In this document: positions 1-7,600 of the stretch, piece after piece
Numbering within the stretch: position 1 is the first letter of the stretch
How the letters are laid out: every line of letters begins with the position of its first letter
Source of the DNA: Stramenopiles sp. TOSAG23-2
Lineage: Eukaryota > Sar
DNA: 12,951 bases
Direction: 5' to 3'
NCBI GenBank assembly: GCA_900128395.1
Contig: LT649824.1
Location: 1 to 12,951 of the forward strand
Program-made: the position numbers and the translations under genes
Notes under the pieces: generated by a model
What the model was told of the DNA's origin: nothing
The model's database searches: none
What the model saw: the letters and a program-made list of their open reading frames with translations, nothing else

Positions 1-176
1 TATTGAGAATGCGAATAGTATGGGAATAGCATTGAACACTAATAGAAACTTTTACATATCTATTTTATTGACAAAGAATGTCAGTATTTATATTTATTGA
101 TGTATATATATAGATATAAAAATTTTAAATGTAGATTTATACACACAGACTTTATTATGGTTTGTAACAAGTTGTA

Positions 177-257
177 CAAACTGTCTGGAAATTTTTAGCT
201 TGTTTGGTAGGATTTATTATTTCCTACCAAATGAAACAATAATTTGGAGACAGTTTG
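177..257. repeat. Long imperfect inverted repeat / stem-loop
   Basis: Bases 177-186 (CAAACTGTCT) are the exact reverse complement of 248-257. After a GG/GG mismatch, 189-193 (AAATT) pairs with 241-245. A symmetric 9 x 9 internal loop follows, then a perfect 10-bp stem, TTTGGTAGGA (203-212) with TCCTACCAAA (222-231), around a 9-base loop. The fold is 81 bases long with 25 Watson-Crick pairs. It could be an RNA hairpin in the 3' UTR of a gene lying off the left edge, a small-RNA precursor, or a transposon end. Sequence alone does not decide between these or give a strand. Confidence 0.7.
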
Positions 258-777
258 AATAACTTTTTACAATACATAACCAATTACATTTTCATAATTA
301 ACATCTAATTATACATATATTATTATTAGTAGCAGTATATATATATCTTATAAATAACATTTGCAACTGTTCAATTTTATCTTGTATTATTTAATTTATA
401 AACAGTTGTCTTCAATAAATGGATTTTTATTATTATATATAACATATTAATAATAAAAATCATGATATAAACAATTATCTCATAGAGTATCTAATTTAAA
501 TTAATCATATTCTATAATATATCTGTCTATGTATCTATATATATTTTTGTATATGTGTTTGTATCTGAAATATATGTTGTTTTTCTGAACGTTTATGTTT
601 TCATGGCATTTTAGACGAGAATCCTTAAATATTATTTCATTTTGATAGGTGTCTATACTAATTACAATAAGAACAAAAAAATCCTTTGTAGACTAGCAAG
701 TGCAAGATCCTATTTAAAAAGTGGAAAAACACTAAAAAATATGAAAAAAATAACACTATTCATAATGGATGTTGGCG

Positions 778-856
778 TTCTGGACCAGAGGTTTTTACTG
801 GCAAGGAAAATCTCTGGTGTTTATGGAGGCAATTTTGCCCCATTCTTCTTCCAGAA
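778..856 (+). ncRNA. Candidate structured RNA, three-way-junction fold
   Basis: Three helices nest here. P1 is 778-784 with 850-856 (7 bp). P2 is 785-795 with 807-817 (11 bp including one G-U), closed by an 11-base loop. P3 is 824-826 plus 828-831 with 836-842 (7 bp, A827 bulged), closed by a 4-base loop. P1 and P2 abut directly, so the shape is a Y. The stretch is more GC-rich than its surroundings. It matches no RNA family I can name. I compared it with U5 snRNA because of a TTTTACT loop region and an AATTTTG Sm-like string, but the invariant U5 loop sequence is absent. The strand is assumed from the single G-U pair only. Confidence 0.3.
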
Positions 857-1174
857 ACTTAAAATTGCATGTGTTTGATTACTATTCTAATATCACTATT
901 TTGATGTTCCTGATAGGGTTCATGTTAGCAATGCTGTGTCCATACTATTACAGTATAAACCATATTTTCTGATCGGGATCCTCCTCATAATTTTAATTCT
1001 TCCTCAGCAATTATAAGCCATCCATCCATTTTAATTTGTATTTTACATGTGGTGGTATGATAGATATAGGTGCATAGATAGATAAAGGTAGATATATATA
1101 TATATATAATACAATATAACATACTATTCCATCATAAATAACAAAGAAGAGTAACAAATATAAGAGACAAACAG

Positions 1175-1185
1175 ATATATATACC
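1175..1185 (+). promoter_or_regulatory. ATATATATACC motif upstream of EMG1
   Basis: This 11-base string ends 33 bases before the EMG1 start codon. The same string occurs upstream of the two other plus-strand genes (4638-4648 and 10876-10886), and by eye I found no other plus-strand copy in the window. It could be a TATA-type or initiator-linked element. The AT-rich background makes chance sharing of the AT part easy, so only the terminal CC adds weight. Confidence 0.3.
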
Positions 1186-1218
1186 AGCAATATCCTGTTA
1201 CCATTACCATTTTGAACC

Positions 1219-1950
1219 ATGTCAAAAAAACGACCACGTGCACCATTAACTGGGCAAAAAGAAATTGATGGTGCTCAAGCACCAAAATTACCAAGGACAA
1301 ACATGGAAAGGGATAAAGGTGGCAAACGTGTTATTGTCTTTTTAGACCAAGCATCGTTGGAAACAGTGAAAACAGCAAAAGGATATGAATTATTAAGTTG
1401 TGATGATCATAGACACTTGCATAAAAAATTTAAACGTAATCCAGCTGATTCGCGACCAGATATTTGCCATCAAAGTTTACTAGCTTTATTAGATAGTCCA
1501 TTAAATAAAGCTGGTTTATTACAAATATATTTACGTACGACAAAAAATGTATTAATCGAGATCCATCCAACTTTAAGAATACCAAGAACAATCAAACGTT
1601 TCAATGGACTTATGGTACAATTATTACACAAATTGAAAATCAGAGCTGTGAATGGTCCACACGTTTTAATGAAAGTTATTAAAAACCCAGTCACACAACA
1701 TTTACCAGCTGGTTCTCGTAAATATGTAACATCGTGTAAAGGAAAAATTGTTAATATGCATGATTTTGTAAAAACTTTGCCACAAGATGAACCAGTAGTA
1801 TTTGCATTTGGTCAAATGTCACATGGTACAATTGAAAATGATACACCATGGGCAGAAGATTGCATTTCATTTTCTGAATATCCATTAAGTGCTGCATGCG
1901 CAATAGGACGTATGTTAAATGCATTTGAAAATCATTGGGGTATTTTGTAA
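1219..1950 (+). CDS. EMG1: rRNA small-subunit pseudouridine N1-methyltransferase Emg1/Nep1
   Basis: Emg1/Nep1 is a SPOUT-class, SAM-dependent enzyme that N1-methylates a pseudouridine of 18S rRNA and is needed for 40S subunit assembly in the nucleolus. The 243 residues match the usual length, about 250 in yeast. Recognisable family blocks, in order, are LLSCDDHRHLHKK (58-70), RPDICHQSLLALLDSP with NKAG (79-99), IPRTIKRF (121-128), LMVQLLHKLKIRAVNG (131-146), KVIKNPVTQHLP (152-163), the glycine-containing VFAFGQMSHG near the SAM pocket (194-203), and the C-terminal SEYPLSAACAIGRM (219-232). The first 35 residues are basic, variable and probably disordered, as is common in this family. The ATG at 1219 begins a complete, intronless frame ending in TAA. 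The gene converges on the kinase gene with a 269-bp gap. Identification is by remembered family motifs and is strong. Confidence 0.96.
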   Translation: MSKKRPRAPLTGQKEIDGAQAPKLPRTNMERDKGGKRVIVFLDQASLETVKTAKGYELLSCDDHRHLHKKFKRNPADSRPDICHQSLLALLDSPLNKAGLLQIYLRTTKNVLIEIHPTLRIPRTIKRFNGLMVQLLHKLKIRAVNGPHVLMKVIKNPVTQHLPAGSRKYVTSCKGKIVNMHDFVKTLPQDEPVVFAFGQMSHGTIENDTPWAEDCISFSEYPLSAACAIGRMLNAFENHWGIL

Positions 1951-2098
1951 ATGTATATTTATGTTTGTCGAGATCATTATGATAATATGATATCATAATT
2001 ATTCGCGTAAACTTCAGTTCGTAAATAATATTTCTGGGGGAGAGAAACTAAAAATTAAAATAAAAAACACAAAATACTCGTAAAATTTTACAAAAAAC

Positions 2099-2104
2099 AA
2101 TAAA
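2099..2104 (+). terminator. Possible polyadenylation signal of EMG1
   Basis: AATAAA lies 148 bases after the EMG1 stop, and a second copy is at 2059-2064. The hexamer is frequent by chance in DNA this AT-rich, and its use in this organism is unknown. Confidence 0.25.
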
Positions 2105-2158
2105 CTAAGGAGAGAAAAAGATTTTGCACACTCTTATCTCATACTGCGTGTATATGAT

Positions 2159-2206
2159 GCGTTCGTATTATGATATTATTTTTTGTATGTACGAAGCGTT
2201 CGTATT
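2159..2206. repeat. 11-bp direct repeat GCGTTCGTATT with palindrome
   Basis: GCGTTCGTATT occurs at 2159-2169 and again at 2196-2206. The second copy overlaps an inverted repeat, TACGAA (2190-2195) with TTCGTA (2199-2204) around GCG. CG-containing words are uncommon in this spacer, so the repeat stands out. It lies just past the kinase stop codon and could be a 3'-end or protein-binding signal, but no function is shown. Confidence 0.5.
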
Positions 2207-2219
2207 TAATACACTCTCA

Positions 2220-4157
2220 TTACCCTTTCTTCCTTCTAAATGGATTGACACCACGTCGATATTTCAATAAAAGACTACCTTTACCTCTACCTTCTTTAAA
2301 TGCTTGGACTTTCTTTGTCTTAATCGTAAGGAATTTTTTAGAATTGACAACAATTGTATTCGCTTCTCTTAATTTTCTTCTTGCTCTAATATCATCTTGT
2401 ATTTTTTGTAAACGATCTTCTTCTTCTTTTAATAATTGCATATGTATCTGTTGTTCCTCACGAATCTTTCGCCTACGTTCCATCTCATCTTCTTTTCGTT
2501 TTGATAAATCATTTTCATGCGTTGATCGCATGTTAAAACTCTCTAATTCATTATGATACTCGTTGCAATTTGGGCAAAGTTTTGCATTCATGCTATATGA
2601 ACCTTTAAAAAATCGATGATCACGAGCTTCACGTAAACAGATCCGTTTTTCAGGATCAATGACTAATATTTTATCTAATAAATCGACCATATCTTCAGGA
2701 TACCCTGAAAATGCTTTATCAATAGAACGATCGCAATGTTTGAAACTTTTTAACATTTGAACGCTTTCATTCGTAAAATTAGTCTCTAACAATTTTTCCC
2801 AATAAGATGCATCAGGAGTTCCACATAATTTTATAATTTTCATCAATTGATCTATCTCTGAACTTCCAGGCAATATTGGCCTACCACTTCGTAACATCTC
2901 TGCCATGATACAACCAGCTGCCCATAGATCAAGTTTCGTATCGTATAATCCTTTCTTTCGCGCTTTTTGTCTTTTTTCTTGTAATAATAATTCCGGTGCA
3001 CGCCAACATAAACTAACAACTTCTACCGTATATGGATTTCGTACAGAGACTGGACCACCCATATTATTTTCATTGGGGCAAAAATAATTTAAATACCTTG
3101 GAGTTTCCAACGTTGTATTGAATTTAAATCCAGCACCTGATGTCCCTAAAGGAGATTTTGATGGTATAAATTCTCCTACATCGTATTTTGTTCTATTTTT
3201 ATCATCTTTTGGATGATCATTATATTTAGTAGTAGTGAAAAACAAGGGGTATCCTTTATTGCTTGGATGAGATTGATCAAATTCATAAATAGCAGGGCAT
3301 AAAAGACGTAGAGCTATACGTGGTACTGCTACTGGAGAATGTTTATGCCATGGTCCCCTTGTCATCCAAAAACAACCATCAATAACACGAACGGTAATTA
3401 AAGTCTCATTCTTTGTTTCAATTAATTCTTTACGTGCCATACCCCAATCAGCAAATTTAATTGTATGCGAATTTTGAGACAATAATAAATTTGCAGGCTT
3501 TAAATCACGATGCATAATTTTCCGTTCCTCTGCAAATATTAATGCATTTAAAATTTGTTTCATATAACAACGAACGTGATCCATCGTTATAATCGTAGTT
3601 GGATTTGCTATAAGAGCACCAAAATCATAATCCACGTATTCGAATACAAGACAAATAGCATCTTTCCATTCTTTTGAATCTTCATTATCGTATTTTTGAT
3701 CTGCAAGCACTACATCCAATAATCCAACTACATTGGGATGTCTTAAATTCATAGGCAAGACACGTTCTGATATTAAAATTTCAATTTCACGAATAGTAGT
3801 AATAGGAAAACCTTCATTATATTTTTCCGCCCAAGCCATTTTAATTTTTTTAATAGCAACTGGTTTGCCATCTTTTTTTCTCCTTGCTTTTGTTACCATA
3901 CCATATTGACCTTCACCTAATATTTGTACCAATTCATATGAATCGGAGCATTTTCTTTTAGTTAATGGAGTCTCTACACTTGTTTGTACAGGTCGATGTA
4001 TTGGATATACTTTATTTAAAATATTAGTATTTAATAATGTTGAATGTGAACGATAAAATGTTTTCGTTGTTAAATTATTACTCTTATCCTGTTGTTGATC
4101 TTGTTTATTTACATATAAATTTAATTTATTTGTTACGTCATCATTAAATTGAAACAT
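2220..4157 (-). CDS. Cyclin-dependent kinase (PITAIRE/CDK9-CDK12-like) with activation-loop insertion
   Basis: This is a predicted cyclin-dependent serine/threonine kinase of 645 residues. In order it shows the glycine loop GEGQYG (81-86), VAIKK with the ATP lysine (K103), a cyclin-binding helix PITTIRE (118-124), the catalytic loop HRDLKPAN (216-223), DWG in place of DFG (237-239), the threonine T377 in NPYT, and WRAPELLL (385-392). LWAAGC follows near 411. The helix is closest to the PITALRE/PITAIRE class (CDK9, CDK12/13), which phosphorylate the RNA polymerase II tail. HRDLKPAN is more like CDK7 or CDK8, so the subgroup is uncertain. Between DWG and APE lie about 150 residues where CDKs have about 27. 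The tail (546-645) is a charged coiled coil followed by a basic end. A single CPNC occurs at 528-531. Lysine, glutamate and both aspartates are kept, so an active enzyme is expected. The gene is intronless and lies head to head with the cysteine-rich gene. Confidence 0.92.
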   Translation of the reverse strand: MFQFNDDVTNKLNLYVNKQDQQQDKSNNLTTKTFYRSHSTLLNTNILNKVYPIHRPVQTSVETPLTKRKCSDSYELVQILGEGQYGMVTKARRKKDGKPVAIKKIKMAWAEKYNEGFPITTIREIEILISERVLPMNLRHPNVVGLLDVVLADQKYDNEDSKEWKDAICLVFEYVDYDFGALIANPTTIITMDHVRCYMKQILNALIFAEERKIMHRDLKPANLLLSQNSHTIKFADWGMARKELIETKNETLITVRVIDGCFWMTRGPWHKHSPVAVPRIALRLLCPAIYEFDQSHPSNKGYPLFFTTTKYNDHPKDDKNRTKYDVGEFIPSKSPLGTSGAGFKFNTTLETPRYLNYFCPNENNMGGPVSVRNPYTVEVVSLCWRAPELLLQEKRQKARKKGLYDTKLDLWAAGCIMAEMLRSGRPILPGSSEIDQLMKIIKLCGTPDASYWEKLLETNFTNESVQMLKSFKHCDRSIDKAFSGYPEDMVDLLDKILVIDPEKRICLREARDHRFFKGSYSMNAKLCPNCNEYHNELESFNMRSTHENDLSKRKEDEMERRRKIREEQQIHMQLLKEEEDRLQKIQDDIRARRKLREANTIVVNSKKFLTIKTKKVQAFKEGRGKGSLLLKYRRGVNPFRRKKG

Positions 4158-4354
4158 CTTGTTTTGTGTTAATTATGGATCATATATGTTTTCTTGGCTA
4201 ATAATGATATAAAGTTTCTATTTTCTTTTCTTTTCTTTTATGATATTTTTTTTATTATTATAAAGGTGTAAAAATTCAATTCATCATTATTATTCGATTT
4301 TAATTTTTTCGACGATTTTCATCATATCATCGTCTTAGAATCAGGGTTGGTTCT

Positions 4355-4379
4355 CAGACTTTTTTCACAGACTTTTTTC
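4355..4379. repeat. Tandem 12-mer CAGACTTTTTTC
   Basis: CAGACTTTTTTC occurs at 4355-4366 and again at 4368-4379, with a period of 13 bases. It lies in the centre of the divergent spacer, within the less AT-rich patch. Confidence 0.6.
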
Positions 4380-4392
4380 TTGCCGTCTGGCC

Positions 4393-4410
4393 ATACCACC
4401 GTGGTGGTAT
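4393..4410. repeat. Palindrome ATACCACC-GT-GGTGGTAT
   Basis: This is an exact 8-bp inverted repeat with a 2-base centre. GCC and GGC flank it and extend the pairing past one bulged A. It lies about 235 bases upstream of the kinase start and 280 upstream of the cysteine-rich gene. Its symmetry suits a dimeric DNA-binding protein, but that is inference. Confidence 0.6.
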
Positions 4411-4477
4411 AGGCATTTTCACCAATCACAGCATTTTGATGATGATGACTGTTATAAATATTATCAACATTATCATT

Positions 4478-4508
4478 GCAATACTGTATTATAATACAAT
4501 AGTATTGC
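4478..4508. repeat. Bulged hairpin in the divergent spacer
   Basis: GCAATACT (4478-4485) pairs with AGTATTGC (4501-4508). Inside it GTATTATAATAC (4486-4497) is a perfect 12-bp palindrome, leaving AAT as a bulge. AT-rich palindromes arise easily by chance here. The 14 paired positions make this one of the longer ones. Confidence 0.5.
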
Positions 4509-4637
4509 TATTACTGTATTTATAATAACTAGCTATATATAATATATATATATATATATGATACATTAGTTTGAAACAATATAGTACATAAAGATAAATT
4601 TACATGTTTCAAAAAAGAAATACATGCATACATATGT

Positions 4638-4648
4638 ATATATATACC
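4638..4648 (+). promoter_or_regulatory. ATATATATACC motif upstream of the cysteine-rich gene
   Basis: This is the second copy of the 11-mer, ending 39 bases before the ATG at 4688. That spacing is close to the 33 bases seen at EMG1. Confidence 0.3.
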
Positions 4649-4687
4649 TATTTTAATATATTAATACATACATAGATATCATTGAAC

Positions 4688-7600
4688 ATGGGGAGTTATT
4701 CAAGTTTTTCAGCAATAATAAGTGTATATTGCATACTTTTATGTTTTATTAGTATATTAAACATAATATCTGCAGATGACAATGTACAATATGATAACAT
4801 TGAAATTTTTGCACAAACCGTTAACGGAATAAATGTAGATACTATTTTAGACTCTTGTTATCGTGGAAGGTACAAATCACACACTATTGTAACACAGGAT
4901 GATGAGACGTATAATTGGGGTGAGTGTGCAGGTTTTGTAGATTGTCCTAAAGGTTTTTATTGTGTAAAAGGTTTAAAACACCCTTGTCCAGCAGGTACGT
5001 TTGGCAATGAAACAAAAATTTACACAAAAGCTTGTAGTAGCCTGTGTCCAGCAGGGTATTATTGCCCTGAAAATACGATAGATCCAATACCTTGTGGCGA
5101 TGGTAATTTTTGTCCAGTGGAAAGTGCTACTCCTACCATATCGAAAGTAGGATATTATACTGTCGGTGAAACCTCAACGTCGTCTTCTGATACTCATTCG
5201 AATGAAAAAATATGTGAACACGGACATTACTGCATTAACGGTGAGAAAAAAATGTGCCCTGGTGGAACGTATGGCAATAGTACTGGATTATCTACTATAT
5301 TATGTAGTGGAATTTGTCGTCCAGGATTTTTTTGTCCAGAAGGAAGCATACATGAAATGGAATGTGGCGGAGATGAATTTTTCTGTCCAGAAGGTTCTAG
5401 CCGTAGAGAACGCGTGCTTTTAGGCGGCGATATAGGGCCAGATAATCATGATAAAGGAGCTTTTTATACATTAGGTGGAACGCCAGATGGTAGCCATAGC
5501 AAAAATGCTACGAGAAACGACCAGAAACGATGTCCTCAAGGCTCATATTGTGTTAATGGTGTGCGTAGACCATGCCCAGCTGGAAGATATGGATCTCGAC
5601 TTGGTGAAGATAGAGCGGATTGTGCCGGATTATGTGCGGAAGGTTTTTATTGTCCAGAAGGTAGTACCAAAGCACATGAACGTGCATGTGGTGGTCCAAG
5701 TCATTTTTGTCCAGAAGGTAGTCCATCCCCTAAAAAAGTTCAGAATGGTTATTTTTCATACGCATCTCCAACAAAACATTTAATTGGTGCGTTTGGCTAT
5801 CCTGAAAGTTCCTTCTATACCGCGATAAATACTACTAATACGACGGGCTTAAGGAAAACTGCTGAAGCTATTTGTGATCCTGGTCATTATTGCGTCGATG
5901 GGGTAAGGTTGCAATGTCCTATTGGTAGATATGGATCTACATATGGGTTAGCAAATAGCGATTGTACTGATAGATGTGCACCAGGGTATTATTGTAACAA
6001 AGCAAGTAAAGTGATCGATGAAAATGAATGTGGTGGATCCCATTTATTTTGCCCGATAGGAACGGGAGTTCCCAAGCACGTGCATCAAGGCTACTATACA
6101 ATCGGGGAGACATTGACAACACGTTATGATGAGAAACTATGCGAATTAGGTATGTGGTGTAATCATACTACTGGTTTGCAGACTCAATGTCCAGCTGGTA
6201 GATATGGTGGTAAATATGGTCTATATAACGATACTTGCTCTGGTAATTGTACAGGTGGATATTATTGCCCACTAGGCTCAGTAACAGCACAACAAGAACA
6301 TTGTGGCAATCCAAAATATTATTGTCCAATTGGAACGCCATTAAGACGACTTGTAGATAAAGGTTACCATGGTGTACATGTAGATGAACCACCGATATAT
6401 TACGATGAGAAAAATTTATCAACAAATGAAAAAGGAAGACGTTTTGAACTTATTGAAGTTCCAGATACTCGTTATACAACATTTTCCCATCAAGAAATAT
6501 GCCCATTAGGTTCATATTGCGTTTTAGGGATACGATATTTATGTCCAGCTGGTAGGTATGGTGGCGTAACTGGGTTAAGCGAGGCTATATGTAGTGGTAA
6601 TGTTTCTGCTGGATATTTCGGTCCACCTGGCAGTTCCTCGAAAACAGAACATGAATGTGGCGGTGCACAATATTTTTGTCCCTCTGGTTCTGGTTCTCCT
6701 TATCCTGTATCATTAGGACATTACACGTGGTCTCCTTTGACAACATTAAGGAATACATTAAATACATGTCATTCAGCAAATACGCAAATTAGTGATAATT
6801 CTTTAAATCCAGATACAGTAAATGATATACATTCGACAATATATGGATATTTAACAACATCGCAAGGAGCATTGACACCAAGTATTATACAAAATCCAAC
6901 AGATGGAAATTATCAATTATTAACTGGAGTTGAAACAACGACGAATGGTATTGGAACTGGATTGAAGTTAAATCTAGAAATTACTGGCGGGCCAATCAAT
7001 GGGGGAACCGGTAGAAAAAATGTTACTAGTGTTACTGTCCATACTCCAGGAATAAATTACAAACCGGATGATACCGTCACCGTTAGTCATACTTTGCTGG
7101 CAAATACAAAAACTGATCTGATTATTAGATTATTAGATAACGATTTTGATACTGTATGTAAGCGTTACACGTATGATGCAAAATATTTAGCAATGTACAA
7201 TGATTATGGTGGTGAAAAAGTTAGGACATGGCAGCATATTTGTCCACCGGGGACCTATTGTAAAGATGGACATTTATGGGAACATCCTCCCGGTCGTTTT
7301 GGACGTACAAACGGCTCATATCAGGTAAATGGAACGGGAGAATGCCAACCTGGTTTTTACTGCCCTGCCGGTTCAACTTCACCACAACAAGTACCTTGTG
7401 GTGGTCCACACGTATATTGTCCACGAGGAAGTGGAAATCCTACGCCAGTCTCACAAGGTTACTACACATCCATTGGGTGGAAATATATTTCAAATGTAAC
7501 GCATCCAACAACAAGACATTTGCTAGCGCCATCTGATCATGGTGGATCCAACAACAATGTCAATACGTATGGAAAATCAAATATAGTACAAGGCAATAGT

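Larger units (their letters stand above)
1..1218. other. AT-rich non-coding flank upstream of EMG1
   Basis: No convincing protein gene is seen here. The first 640 bases are very AT-rich with many stops in all frames. From about 640 to 1010 the base composition is more balanced. Two short overlapping frames (about 642-878 and 769-972) are open there, but they have low-complexity, unfamiliar translations and no recognisable domain. The frame at 642 opens on TTG rather than ATG. I do not call them genes, although the second would end in a hydrophobic stretch. The region holds a long hairpin at 177-257 and a Y-shaped fold at 778-856, listed separately. The last 100 bases carry AT dinucleotide runs and probably include the EMG1 promoter. 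Confidence 0.6.
1951..2219. other. Convergent 3' spacer between EMG1 and the kinase
   Basis: This 269-bp gap must hold the 3' UTRs and end signals of both genes. On the plus strand, AATAAA occurs at 2059-2064 and 2099-2104, where it could serve EMG1. I see no AATAAA on the minus strand for the kinase. An 11-bp direct repeat and a small palindrome sit at its right edge. Confidence 0.55.
4158..4687. promoter_or_regulatory. Divergent promoter region, kinase and cysteine-rich gene
   Basis: This 530-bp spacer separates two genes that start in opposite directions, so both 5' UTRs and promoters should lie here. It contains no open frame of note. About 4340-4440 is less AT-rich and carries a tandem CAGACTTTTTTC, a CCACC/GGTGG palindrome and, further right, a bulged hairpin. 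Bases 4525-4560 are mostly AT dinucleotides. Listing it as regulatory rests on gene orientation only. Confidence 0.5.

Noticed and set aside
778-856. U5 snRNA, from a TTTTTACT loop region and an AATTTTG Sm-like string
   Set aside because: The invariant U5 loop (GCCUUUUAC) is not present, and the Sm-like string sits inside a helix.
642-972. Two short plus-strand open frames of 67-78 codons
   Set aside because: Low-complexity translations with no family resemblance. One opens on TTG, and both overlap the structured patch.
4340-4410. Relation of the divergent-spacer patch to the ends of the 9443-10380 element (shared CACAG, T-runs, GCCGTCT)
   Set aside because: The shared words are short and not collinear. 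I could not align them convincingly.
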